Below, in pieces: positions 50,601 through 60,025 of a stretch of DNA of 64,000 nucleotides. The position numbers were made by a program, and so were the translations under genes. Source of the stretch: Moesziomyces globuligerus (lineage: Eukaryota; Basidiomycota; Ustilaginomycetes; Ustilaginales; Ustilaginaceae); NCBI GenBank assembly GCA_030849465.1, contig JARVLF010000021.1, positions 487,566 through 551,565 on the forward strand, written 5' to 3'. Positions within the stretch are counted from its first letter, which is position 1, and each line of letters begins with the position of its first letter. The notes under the pieces are model-generated. The model saw only the letters and a list, made by a program, of their open reading frames with translations. It had not been told where the DNA came from and made no database searches.

Positions 50601-51474
50601 CCACATTGTGTCGGACAGGGGACGCCAGTTCATCTCAAAGACCTGGAGCGAGTTCGTCAGCAGCTTAGGAGCAAGGCACTCGCTCAGCACGGCCTACCAC
50701 CCGCAGACGGATGGCCAGACGGAGCGTGTCAACCAAGTCCTGGAGCAGTACCTTCGCATGTACTGCAACTACCAGCAGAACGACTGGGCTAGCCTGCTCA
50801 GTGGGGCCGCCTTCGTCTACAACAACACGGTACACACGAGCATCGGCGTCTCGCCCTTCTTCGCGTGCTACGGCTGGAACCCAAAGTCTCACCCGGAGAT
50901 CCCAGCCAAGCTCGGCGTGAACGACACCAGTCGGGCCGAGTTCTTGGCGCAAGGCAGCGAGCGGTTCCATTACCTTCAAGACCAGATCCGGCAAGCACAA
51001 CGCCGAGCGGTCGAACAATACAACCGCAAGCACAAGGACATCGAGTTCAAGGTCGGTGATCTGGTCTACGTCAACCGAAAGAACTGGATGACCAAAAGGC
51101 CGTCGCCCAAGCTCGATACGAGGTTCGCCGGCCCATTCCCGGTGAAGGAGCGCATCGGCAGACGGGCGTATCGCCTCACCTTGCCCGCAAGCCTCCGCGT
51201 GCACGACGTCTTCCACGTCTCGATGCTGGAGCCCGCCAAGAGCAGCGCACTGCCTCAACGCGCATTGCTACCGGTGGAACCGCCCCTACCGGACGAAGAG
51301 CTCGAATACGAGGTGGAGGCCATCATCGGCAAGCGCGTCCGAAACCGCCAGGTCGAATACAAGGTCCTATGGCGCGGCTACTCAGAGGAAGCAGCGTCCT
51401 GGGAGCCCACCGACCTCCTCAGCTGTCCAGACCTCATCCGGGAGTATGAGGAGTTGGCGGGGGGACGGGCCTAG
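47614..51474 (+). CDS. pol: Inner copy A Pol with chromodomain
   Basis: 1,286 residues, intact. Protease DTGA at 48-51; a linker with 13-residue repeats (~172-208); reverse transcriptase (VLFVPKKDGGLRLCVDY, MPFGLANAPAHFQ, YLDD 465-468); RNase H (ETDAS from 615); a second repeat-bearing linker (~763-781); integrase HHCC finger (second Cys pair 908/911) and DDE triad D941, D1001, E1037 (35 residues between the last two); a GPY-type segment RFAGPFPVKERIG; and a chromodomain from ~1231 to the end (EYEVEAIIGKRV, YKVLWRGYSEEAASWEP, aromatic cage residues present). The chromodomain places it in the chromoviruses and suggests targeting to histone-marked heterochromatin. Confidence 0.95.
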   Translation: MACMALHPWTPSICKYQDCALCFSASDGKAVLELTGTVQGHPARILADTGAGLSIVSGSFARKHKIPSKTAKTTTIHGVTGHQMTTRSMAMTRVAIGGHDLGPVPAWVVDVADYDFILGYRALRRLKPTIHWETGQLEFELLGPMQAYHASQDDGSLLPKAVEEGTRRISVTSAESRPLDEPPHSFAESRSLGELPLRSAEATPFAERQIPARLHGHEFVSAERLLQAAVEDGPIGFMLLEEPWDSLPAFGFVPTGADKGVEMEVEPDKPVLVEEIPEPYRHLRVVFDEVEADRLPPHTDHDLRIDLVEGSKPPQGPLYLKGPKEMAELRKYLDENLAKGFIQPSKSPARSPVLFVPKKDGGLRLCVDYRGLNEITIKNRAPLPLIEEQLFLLRRAKIYSKLDLKAAYNLIRISSGDEWKTAFGTQLGLYEYLVMPFGLANAPAHFQSFINHIYRDIIGVYVVVYLDDFLIFSDTLDEHIKHVTEVLTRLKQHRLFAKLSKCAFHTDTVEFLGYIIKPSGIGMDPEKVRTVKEWPMPESIHDIQRFLGFANFYRRFISHFARIAKPLTSLVKPTERFKKFELPEDAKQAFHKLIQAFTTAGVLRHFDYHLPTRLETDASDFAIAGVLKQEHEGRWHPVAYYSRKMAPAEKNYEIHDKELLAVVACLTQWRHMLAGLPSQLVILTDHEALKYFKSQRRITGRQARWAVLLADFNFVLQYRPGDKAGEPDALTRRRDMEPAGEEREHNVRQLLPSRVFAVENEPIRRVLATRRTSAESPELDGRAPTMANIASEGLLGLAKTFQPLDKELAELHAKTPFEEKNGVWYKEGRLVVPKVTMPGSTTDRKTRHAREVDEQSLSVEHLRFMVMSQCHDGVAAGHVGRDATLHLARRHYWWPGMATWIADYVASCPVCARYKAPRHKPYGLLQPLATPQRPWGSISMDFIEGLPLSSGYDSILVIVDRLTKYAVVAPTHKTATAEQTAELLKLHLFAHFGVPDHIVSDRGRQFISKTWSEFVSSLGARHSLSTAYHPQTDGQTERVNQVLEQYLRMYCNYQQNDWASLLSGAAFVYNNTVHTSIGVSPFFACYGWNPKSHPEIPAKLGVNDTSRAEFLAQGSERFHYLQDQIRQAQRRAVEQYNRKHKDIEFKVGDLVYVNRKNWMTKRPSPKLDTRFAGPFPVKERIGRRAYRLTLPASLRVHDVFHVSMLEPAKSSALPQRALLPVEPPLPDEELEYEVEAIIGKRVRNRQVEYKVLWRGYSEEAASWEPTDLLSCPDLIREYEELAGGRA
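48129..48235 (+). repeat. 39-nt palindrome cluster inside pol (copy A)
   Basis: Three units start at 48129, 48168 and 48207, each with an 11-nt arm, a 7-nt loop and an 11-nt arm. They encode 13-residue repeats such as SAESRPLDEPPHS and FAESRSLGELPLR. The same cluster occurs in copy B at 56363-56469 and, diverged, in E1. Confidence 0.85.
49900..49957 (+). repeat. Palindrome pair in RNase H-integrase linker (copy A)
   Basis: Two palindrome units at 49900-49928 and 49929-49957, abutting without the usual 10-nt spacer. Both have 7-nt loops. Confidence 0.8.
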
Positions 51475-51791
51475 ACAGGCGGCGGGGAAGGAGCGCGGCG
51501 GAGGGGGCGCTCAGAGAGGATTCGGCGAGTACAGCGGACTCGACGAATTTGCAGAATGATTCGGCGAGTCGGGGCGACTCGACGAATTGCAAACTCGATC
51601 CGCCGAGTGCGCGTCACTCGGCGGATAGGGAAACAGCCCGACGCGAAGACCAGGAGGGCAACAACAAGCACACAGCCAGGGGACTCAACGACCAGAAGCT
51701 CGCTCAGGCTGGTCGCAGGCAAGCTCAACAGGGACAGGTCACAGTCTCACACAAGCAAGAAGAGCCAAGACGCTGGGATTCTCTCACGTCG
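51475..51791. repeat. Post-pol region with three hairpins (copy A)
   Basis: 317 bp between the pol stop and the stop of the antisense gene. Palindromes occupy 51520-51548, 51559-51587 and 51598-51626, at exactly 39-nt spacing; the third has perfect 11-bp arms. No other gene is seen here. Confidence 0.85.
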
Positions 51792-53368
51792 CTACATGTC
51801 GATGTAAGAGCCGTCGCTGGGGCCCGGAGGGAAGACGGGCTCGTCAATAGGGTCAGGGGCCCCACCAGACACGGCGACGGACTCGTGCGGCTGACGCTCC
51901 GAGTATAGCGAGTGCCAACACTCCGAGAAGCGCAGCAGCACCCGCAGCAGAGGAAGGCGCAGGCGGGCCGCCTGGATCCGGAACACTCGGCGGGTCGCGA
52001 CGGTCCAACCGAAGGTCTCGGTCGGGATCGTCATCCGGTCGTACGACCGAATGGCGCCTGGCCCCGGAGCACCTGCCACCGACAGGTTGGCACGTTCGGC
52101 ACGTTGGCGCGAGCGGCCCGTGGGAGTGCCGTCGCCCGGGTACTCCATGCCGGGGAAGGCGCGGACGCTGCGATCGCAGTTGCCGACGTCAGCAAGGTGG
52201 CAGTGCGTGCACACCCGCGGAAGTCGACTGCGCTCCCCATACGGGTTGGGGAACGCGGAGGGGAAACAGCTGCGAGGGAGAGGAGGAGGTCAGCAATTGC
52301 CAAAGCAGGAACAAGGAGCAGGACACGGTACTTACGGAACGCCCAGGTCAGCGCACCGGCGACACTGCCAACTCGGCCAAGGCATGCAGCCCTCGGTCAA
52401 ACGCATCATGACGATGCGCTGTAGCCGCTGCTCGGCGTTAGAGCCCGCCGCGACGAGCCAGTTCCGAGGGTATCGACCCTCGGCCACGTGCACCAACAAG
52501 TCGGCAACCTCGTACTGCCCCGACCAGCCGATGATCTCGGCATGCGATGGCTCGCGTTGGTCGGGGGGCGGCGGCGACGGGGTGCGAGGAACCTCCCACC
52601 GAGGGGGAGGCGTCAGGCGCTGCACATCCCGCTCGAAGACGGGTGTGGCAGACCGACCGAAGGGCTGGGAAGGCTCAGCGCGGCCGGGAGACGTGGGGAC
52701 GGCGGCCTCGACGTCGTCGGGAGCAGCCACCGGGGACGAGGGGACCACGTAGACGGCCCCCCAGCGATCCAGCTGCTCCCCCAGCGACAAGCCAACCGCA
52801 GCAGCCCGACGCTCGCGGTTGAGGCGCGCCTCCTCGGCCGCCGCAGCCATGCCCTCCGCGGTCGGGGACGGCGGGGAGTACGATGGCGACCGAGGCTCGG
52901 AGGCCAGTGCCGGACTGGCCGGCACGGGGAGCGGCGACCAAGGCGTGTACACCGGGCTCTGGGGCGGCGACAGCGGTGCGGGGCTGCCCGCAGCCAGGCC
53001 GCTTGACGGCGGGGAGCCCAGGAATAGAACCTCCAGCGGCGCGTGGCCACTGGAGTCGGGGGCCGCGGCGGACACAGCTCGCGGCGGCGGCGGAGTGGTG
53101 GCCGGCACGGGGGTCGGCTCCGCTGCCGAGGCAGACGCGCCGCGTGGGCGCAGGCGCGAGGTGACCTTGCGCCGCTTCGACAGTGCCGACTCGGCCCCGG
53201 GGAGGCCAAGCGGCGAGGGGATGCCGGCCCAACGGAGGCCGAGGGGGCGGATGGCCCAGCCGGGGAGTCGGCAGGGCGAGGGAGAGGCAGGGAGGCGGAG
53301 GCTGCGCGAGCGGCAGCAGCACGGGCGCGGGTCACGCGCGGAGAGGAGCGCACGGTGGGGGGCGCCAT
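51792..53368 (-). pseudogene. Antisense Cys6 gene of copy A, frameshifted
   Basis: Same gene as 60026-61603 in copy B: exon 1 would be 53368-52336 and exon 2 52269-51792. A run of four G near 53210 replaces the five G of copy B (61433-61437). The one-base loss shifts the frame about 50 codons after the ATG, so the zinc-cluster part is out of frame and translation ends at 52613. The intron sites and exon 2 are unchanged. A homopolymer sequencing error is an alternative explanation. Confidence 0.75.
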
Positions 53369-53431
53369 GGTTAAGAGGGGGATGATGGAGGGAGAGACAC
53401 GAACACGGCCTCGACGGAGCTCGGCTCTTAC

Positions 53432-53441
53432 GAGGGGGTAG
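53432..53441 (+). other. Polypurine tract, copy A
   Basis: GAGGGGGTAG is directly before the middle LTR. Copy B has one more G (61667-61677). Confidence 0.7.
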
Positions 53442-54382
53442 TGTTACAGGCCTGGATCAGACCCTGATCGACGCAGGCACGTGTGGAGGGCGCAGGCGAA
53501 AATCCGTAGTAGGGGGCTACGAGCGCGCCAAGGCGCGGTCCGGCGAGTGGAGGCCACTCGACGAATGCCGTCAATAATTCGCCGAGTGAGGCCCACTCGA
53601 CGGACGGCCTGCGGCGACCCCGGAAAACAACGAGCGGGTCATACGATGGACGTACCCGGCTCGGAGACGAAGGGGAGGAGGAGAGGGGTGCTCGTTGGCC
53701 CAGGGGGCAACGAGTGTAACGTGCAAAGGGGAGTCATGCACGAGAGGAGGCCTGAGCCCGAGGGGGTGGGCGAAACCTCCTGGCATCAATGAGATGCTAG
53801 CAGGGGCCGTTCGAGACGGCACCTTGCCACACGCTGGCCCTCCTGGTGAGGGCAAGTACTTATAGCTTCGGCTCATCGAGTGCGATGGGGCTGCGCCCCA
53901 TCCACTCTACTTTACTTTACATCACTCAGTCGTTATCATTCGTCAGTATCACTGTCTTTCAGTTACCTCGTCTCACAGTAGCAATCGCAGGGCGTTGCTA
54001 CTACTTGCGTGTGTGTTGTATCACCGCTTCAGACGTCGTCGACACCTTCATCGACGCTACGGCACCTACACCGTAGGCAGTACCTCCACTGCGGCCCTGG
54101 AACCTCCACCAGTGCCTCGACAACTGTCTGAGCATTACGAGCACTCGTGCAAAGACGGAAGTCCTTCCCACGACGCCCAAAGGCGTCTGCAGCAATCGAG
54201 TCGTGCCGCGCTACCTCTGAACGGGGTGCTCACAGTGGTCAGCCGATATCCGTTGAGTCGCGTCGACTCGCCGAATAAATCAGGCGATCCGTCGAGTCCA
54301 CGCCACTCGCCGAACGAGTCAAATAATTCGCCGAGTCCACGTCACTCGCCGAATAAGGATTTCGGGCACGCGACCCCTGACA
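53442..54382 (+). repeat. Inner array LTR 2 (shared middle LTR, 941 bp)
   Basis: It serves as 3' LTR of copy A and 5' LTR of copy B. To its left lies the start of the antisense gene (minus strand) and to its right gag, so it could act as a bidirectional promoter. Confidence 0.93.
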
Positions 54383-54420
54383 TTAGAGTGGATCGTTCAA
54401 GCAGCTCCCCACGACTCACC

Positions 54421-55848
54421 ATGGCGGACGAGACCCTCGTCAAGAAGCTGGATGAGCTCATCAGCCTGGTCAAAGCCCAGCTCGAGCTCACCAACCGGGC
54501 CAATCAAGAGGCCATGACGGCCCGAGCCCGCCAGCACCTTGCCGAGCGTCTCTCGCAGGTTCCCGAGGAGCAGGCCGACGAATCCTCGTTCGCCGACCCG
54601 CCCACACCTACGCCTGCGGCTCGCCCTCGCCGATCGGTGTCCTTCGCCGACGATGACGAGCGCACCTACACCGACCGCGAGACGTACTCAACTCCGACTG
54701 GCAGTCGCTACACGAAGCCGAGGACGGACGGCGTCGCTGGCGGGGAGGAGTATGATACCATCGCGATGGAGGATCTTCCGCCTAGCCAGCAGAAGTCCCT
54801 CTCGACGCCCTTCCCCAAGTTCAACCCCCGTGACGTCGAACTCTTCGTGATCGAGGCCGAGGCCTGGTTCAAATTCAACCGAGTCTACGACCACGAGACG
54901 ATGATCAACTACACGGGCACCCAGCTTGACGGCAGCGCTCGCGAGTGGTGGACCTCCAAGCTCCGAGTCGACCGGCCACGCCAAGGCAAGTTGTTCCATG
55001 ACTGGCACTTCTTCACGAAGCGCCTCTCAGAGCAGTACAACCCGCGCAACGTCAGGATGGAGGCCTACAACAAGCTGTTGGCCCTCCGACTCACTAGCGA
55101 CACGCCGGGCGCGGCCACTCGCCACGTCGAACGGTTCCGCGATCTCGAGAGCCAGGTCAACCTCGAGGACACCGAGTTGCTCATCGACTTGTTCCGAGGC
55201 AGTCTGACTCGCAGCCTGCAGGAGAAGTTCGAGCGCAACCCGCCCGGCGATCGCTGGGGTTGGTATCGCGAGGTCGAGGAGATTGACAGGCAGAGGATGT
55301 CTCTGCAGCAGGCGGCCGCCAGGCACCCAAGCCTACCGGCCCCGCGCAGCGGCATGGCAGCAAGTCAGCGCCCCGCAGGGCCCGCTACGGTTAGTCCACC
55401 CCGCCAGCCTGCCCCTCCGGCGCCTGGCACGCCGTATCGGCCCGGCAACCGGCCCCTGCCGCCGCACTTGGCGCAGAACCTTAGGCCGCGCGCGCCGGCC
55501 AGTGGCACAGGACCCACGACGTTTGGCAGCACGGTTTGTCACCTGTGCCAAGGCACAGGCCACTGGGCACGAGACTGCCCAAGCAGGAAGGCACCGCCGT
55601 CAACCCCGAGACCGGCTGGCCCAAGGGTTGCGGTGGCACTCGAGGACCCGCAGCAAGGCGAGCATCCTCCAGAGGAAGCCGTGGAGGCGGAGCAGGCTGA
55701 CGAAGGTGAGGACTACGGGTACGACTCGGTCGATCAAGAGCCCCTGGACCTCACCCAGTTCGAAAGCCCTGCTGCGGCCGCCACCCACGCAGCTCCTCGA
55801 GACGACAACGATGACGCCCAGGAAAACTGCTATGGGGCGATGCACTAA
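54421..55848 (+). CDS. gag: Inner copy B Gag
   Basis: 475 residues, identical to copy A Gag; ATG 54421, TAA 55846-55848, with CCHC knuckle and the same TAATG overlap with pol. The lack of any amino-acid difference shows the duplication is recent or homogenised. Confidence 0.94.
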   Translation: MADETLVKKLDELISLVKAQLELTNRANQEAMTARARQHLAERLSQVPEEQADESSFADPPTPTPAARPRRSVSFADDDERTYTDRETYSTPTGSRYTKPRTDGVAGGEEYDTIAMEDLPPSQQKSLSTPFPKFNPRDVELFVIEAEAWFKFNRVYDHETMINYTGTQLDGSAREWWTSKLRVDRPRQGKLFHDWHFFTKRLSEQYNPRNVRMEAYNKLLALRLTSDTPGAATRHVERFRDLESQVNLEDTELLIDLFRGSLTRSLQEKFERNPPGDRWGWYREVEEIDRQRMSLQQAAARHPSLPAPRSGMAASQRPAGPATVSPPRQPAPPAPGTPYRPGNRPLPPHLAQNLRPRAPASGTGPTTFGSTVCHLCQGTGHWARDCPSRKAPPSTPRPAGPRVAVALEDPQQGEHPPEEAVEAEQADEGEDYGYDSVDQEPLDLTQFESPAAAATHAAPRDDNDDAQENCYGAMH

Positions 55849-58800
55849 TGGCATGCATGGCCCTACATCCCTGGACGCCATCCATCTGTAAATATCAAGA
55901 TTGCGCTCTTTGTTTCTCAGCCAGCGACGGCAAGGCGGTGCTCGAGTTGACCGGAACGGTCCAAGGCCACCCGGCTCGCATCCTCGCCGACACCGGCGCT
56001 GGCCTGTCCATAGTCTCAGGTTCGTTCGCCCGCAAACACAAAATACCATCAAAAACAGCAAAAACAACAACAATACATGGTGTCACCGGGCACCAGATGA
56101 CCACGCGGTCCATGGCGATGACCCGTGTAGCGATTGGGGGCCACGACCTCGGCCCGGTGCCCGCGTGGGTAGTGGACGTGGCCGACTACGACTTCATCCT
56201 GGGGTATCGGGCCCTACGCCGGCTCAAACCAACTATCCATTGGGAGACCGGGCAGCTCGAGTTCGAGCTACTAGGGCCGATGCAGGCCTACCATGCCTCC
56301 CAAGATGACGGGTCGCTTCTACCAAAAGCCGTCGAAGAAGGCACACGGCGAATTTCGGTGACATCCGCCGAGTCGCGGCCACTCGACGAACCTCCACATT
56401 CGTTCGCCGAGTCGCGCTCACTCGGCGAATTGCCGCTCCGGTCCGCCGAGGCCACCCCATTTGCCGAACGCCAAATTCCGGCGAGGCTCCACGGCCACGA
56501 GTTTGTATCCGCCGAACGCCTGCTGCAGGCAGCCGTCGAAGACGGCCCAATTGGGTTCATGCTCCTGGAGGAACCATGGGATTCCCTCCCGGCATTCGGT
56601 TTCGTGCCTACCGGAGCCGACAAGGGGGTGGAAATGGAGGTGGAGCCCGACAAGCCGGTGTTGGTCGAAGAGATCCCAGAGCCTTACAGGCATCTGCGAG
56701 TCGTCTTCGACGAGGTGGAAGCAGACCGGCTGCCGCCCCACACGGATCATGACCTCCGCATCGATTTGGTTGAGGGCAGCAAGCCCCCTCAAGGGCCGCT
56801 GTACCTCAAGGGGCCCAAGGAAATGGCAGAACTGCGCAAGTACTTGGACGAGAATCTTGCCAAGGGCTTCATTCAGCCATCAAAGAGCCCGGCGCGGTCA
56901 CCGGTGCTCTTCGTACCCAAGAAGGACGGCGGCCTTCGTCTCTGTGTCGACTACAGAGGGCTCAACGAGATTACGATCAAGAATCGCGCGCCACTGCCGC
57001 TCATCGAGGAGCAGCTATTCCTCCTTCGCAGGGCCAAGATCTACTCGAAGCTGGACCTCAAGGCAGCCTACAACCTGATTCGCATTTCAAGTGGCGACGA
57101 ATGGAAGACGGCATTTGGGACCCAGCTTGGGCTATACGAGTACTTGGTGATGCCGTTCGGCCTGGCAAATGCCCCAGCTCACTTCCAGTCGTTCATCAAC
57201 CACATCTACCGCGACATCATTGGGGTGTACGTGGTAGTGTACCTTGACGACTTCCTCATCTTCAGCGACACGCTCGACGAGCACATCAAGCACGTCACAG
57301 AGGTGCTCACAAGGCTCAAGCAGCACAGACTCTTCGCCAAGCTGTCCAAGTGTGCTTTTCACACCGACACGGTCGAATTCCTGGGGTACATCATCAAGCC
57401 ATCAGGAATTGGGATGGACCCAGAGAAGGTCCGCACAGTCAAGGAATGGCCTATGCCGGAGTCGATCCACGACATCCAGCGCTTCCTTGGGTTTGCGAAC
57501 TTCTACCGGCGGTTCATCTCCCACTTTGCCCGGATCGCCAAGCCCCTCACGTCCCTGGTGAAGCCAACGGAACGCTTCAAGAAGTTCGAGCTGCCGGAAG
57601 ACGCCAAGCAGGCCTTCCACAAGCTCATACAAGCGTTCACGACGGCAGGAGTGCTAAGACACTTCGATTACCACCTGCCAACGCGGCTCGAGACGGACGC
57701 CAGCGACTTTGCCATTGCCGGGGTCCTGAAGCAGGAACACGAGGGCCGGTGGCACCCGGTCGCATACTACTCGCGGAAGATGGCGCCCGCCGAGAAGAAC
57801 TACGAGATCCATGACAAGGAGCTTCTCGCGGTTGTGGCATGCCTCACCCAGTGGCGCCATATGCTGGCAGGGCTGCCTAGTCAGCTCGTCATTCTCACGG
57901 ACCACGAGGCGCTCAAGTACTTCAAGTCGCAACGCCGCATCACGGGCAGGCAGGCACGCTGGGCGGTGTTGCTAGCAGACTTCAACTTCGTGTTGCAGTA
58001 CCGGCCAGGGGATAAGGCCGGCGAGCCTGACGCCCTGACTCGGCGTCGCGACATGGAGCCGGCAGGCGAGGAGCGCGAGCACAACGTGCGGCAGCTATTG
58101 CCCTCCCGCGTATTTGCGGTAGAAAACGAGCCAATTCGGCGAGTCCTTGCAACTCGACGAACGTCCGCCGAGTCACCGGAACTCGACGGACGCGCTCCGA
58201 CCATGGCCAATATCGCCTCGGAAGGACTGCTAGGCCTCGCCAAGACCTTCCAACCGCTCGATAAAGAGTTGGCCGAGCTGCACGCCAAAACACCGTTCGA
58301 GGAGAAGAACGGAGTGTGGTACAAGGAAGGCCGGTTGGTAGTGCCGAAGGTAACCATGCCAGGTAGCACCACCGACCGCAAGACTCGTCACGCCCGCGAG
58401 GTGGACGAGCAGTCGCTGTCGGTGGAGCACCTTCGCTTCATGGTAATGTCGCAGTGCCATGACGGAGTGGCGGCCGGCCACGTTGGCCGCGACGCCACGC
58501 TGCACCTGGCACGGCGACACTACTGGTGGCCAGGCATGGCAACCTGGATAGCGGACTACGTCGCGAGCTGCCCTGTCTGCGCCAGATACAAAGCGCCCAG
58601 ACACAAGCCATACGGCTTGCTGCAGCCACTCGCAACGCCGCAACGGCCATGGGGTTCCATATCGATGGACTTCATCGAAGGCCTGCCGCTGTCGAGCGGG
58701 TACGACTCCATCTTGGTAATCGTCGACCGCTTGACCAAGTATGCAGTCGTCGCCCCGACGCACAAGACAGCGACAGCCGAGCAAACCGCCGAGCTCCTCA

Positions 58801-59708
58801 AGCTTCACTTGTTCGCCCACTTTGGCGTCCCGGACCACATTGTGTCGGACAGGGGACGCCAGTTCATCTCAAAGACCTGGAGCGAGTTCGTCAGCAGCTT
58901 AGGAGCAAGGCACTCGCTCAGCACGGCCTACCACCCGCAGACGGATGGCCAGACGGAGCGTGTCAACCAAGTCCTGGAGCAGTACCTTCGCATGTACTGC
59001 AACTACCAGCAGAACGACTGGGCTAGCCTGCTCAGTGGGGCCGCCTTCGTCTACAACAACACGGTACACACGAGCATCGGCGTCTCGCCCTTCTTCGCGT
59101 GCTACGGCTGGAACCCAAAGTCTCACCCGGAGATCCCAGCCAAGCTCGGCGTGAACGACACCAGTCGGGCCGAGTTCTTGGCGCAAGGCAGCGAGCGGTT
59201 CCATTACCTTCAAGACCAGATCCGGCAAGCACAACGCCGAGCGGTCGAACAATACAACCGCAAGCACAAGGACATCGAGTTCAAGGTCGGTGATCTGGTC
59301 TACGTCAACCGAAAGAACTGGATGACCAAAAGGCCGTCGCCCAAGCTCGATACGAGGTTCGCCGGCCCATTCCCGGTGAAGGAGCGCATCGGCAGACGGG
59401 CGTATCGCCTCACCTTGCCCGCAAGCCTCCGCGTGCACGACGTCTTCCACGTCTCGATGCTGGAGCCCGCCAAGAGCAGCGCACTGCCTCAACGCGCATT
59501 GCTACCGGTGGAACCGCCCCTACCGGACGAAGAGCTCGAATACGAGGTGGAGGCCATCATCGGCAAGCGCGTCCGAAACCGCCAGGTCGAATACAAGGTC
59601 CTATGGCGCGGCTACTCAGAGGAAGCAGCGTCCTGGGAGCCCACCGACCTCCTCAGCTGTCCAGACCTCATCCGGGAGTATGAGGAGTTGGCGGGGGGAC
59701 GGGCCTAG
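55848..59708 (+). CDS. pol: Inner copy B Pol with chromodomain
   Basis: 1,286 residues, identical to copy A Pol: protease, reverse transcriptase, RNase H, DD35E integrase, GPY-type module and chromodomain, all intact. With intact gag, both LTRs and an unbroken antisense gene, copy B looks fully competent. Palindrome clusters lie inside the two inter-domain linkers (56363-56469 and 58134-58191). Confidence 0.95.
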   Translation: MACMALHPWTPSICKYQDCALCFSASDGKAVLELTGTVQGHPARILADTGAGLSIVSGSFARKHKIPSKTAKTTTIHGVTGHQMTTRSMAMTRVAIGGHDLGPVPAWVVDVADYDFILGYRALRRLKPTIHWETGQLEFELLGPMQAYHASQDDGSLLPKAVEEGTRRISVTSAESRPLDEPPHSFAESRSLGELPLRSAEATPFAERQIPARLHGHEFVSAERLLQAAVEDGPIGFMLLEEPWDSLPAFGFVPTGADKGVEMEVEPDKPVLVEEIPEPYRHLRVVFDEVEADRLPPHTDHDLRIDLVEGSKPPQGPLYLKGPKEMAELRKYLDENLAKGFIQPSKSPARSPVLFVPKKDGGLRLCVDYRGLNEITIKNRAPLPLIEEQLFLLRRAKIYSKLDLKAAYNLIRISSGDEWKTAFGTQLGLYEYLVMPFGLANAPAHFQSFINHIYRDIIGVYVVVYLDDFLIFSDTLDEHIKHVTEVLTRLKQHRLFAKLSKCAFHTDTVEFLGYIIKPSGIGMDPEKVRTVKEWPMPESIHDIQRFLGFANFYRRFISHFARIAKPLTSLVKPTERFKKFELPEDAKQAFHKLIQAFTTAGVLRHFDYHLPTRLETDASDFAIAGVLKQEHEGRWHPVAYYSRKMAPAEKNYEIHDKELLAVVACLTQWRHMLAGLPSQLVILTDHEALKYFKSQRRITGRQARWAVLLADFNFVLQYRPGDKAGEPDALTRRRDMEPAGEEREHNVRQLLPSRVFAVENEPIRRVLATRRTSAESPELDGRAPTMANIASEGLLGLAKTFQPLDKELAELHAKTPFEEKNGVWYKEGRLVVPKVTMPGSTTDRKTRHAREVDEQSLSVEHLRFMVMSQCHDGVAAGHVGRDATLHLARRHYWWPGMATWIADYVASCPVCARYKAPRHKPYGLLQPLATPQRPWGSISMDFIEGLPLSSGYDSILVIVDRLTKYAVVAPTHKTATAEQTAELLKLHLFAHFGVPDHIVSDRGRQFISKTWSEFVSSLGARHSLSTAYHPQTDGQTERVNQVLEQYLRMYCNYQQNDWASLLSGAAFVYNNTVHTSIGVSPFFACYGWNPKSHPEIPAKLGVNDTSRAEFLAQGSERFHYLQDQIRQAQRRAVEQYNRKHKDIEFKVGDLVYVNRKNWMTKRPSPKLDTRFAGPFPVKERIGRRAYRLTLPASLRVHDVFHVSMLEPAKSSALPQRALLPVEPPLPDEELEYEVEAIIGKRVRNRQVEYKVLWRGYSEEAASWEPTDLLSCPDLIREYEELAGGRA

Positions 59709-60025
59709 ACAGGCGGCGGGGAAGGAGCGCGGCGGAGGGGGCGCTCAGAGAGGATTCGGCGAGTACAGCGGACTCGACGAATTTGCAGAATGATTCGGCG
59801 AGTCGGGGCGACTCGACGAATTGCAAACTCGATCCGCCGAGTGCGCGTCACTCGGCGGATAGGGAAACAGCCCGACGCGAAGACCAGGAGGGCAACAACA
59901 AGCACACAGCCAGGGGACTCAACGACCAGAAGCTCGCTCAGGCTGGTCGCAGGCAAGCTCAACAGGGACAGGTCACAGTCTCACACAAGCAAGAAGAGCC
60001 AAGACGCTGGGATTCTCTCACGTCG
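59709..60025. repeat. Post-pol region with three hairpins (copy B)
   Basis: Matches 51475-51791, with palindromes starting at 59754, 59793 and 59832. Confidence 0.85.
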
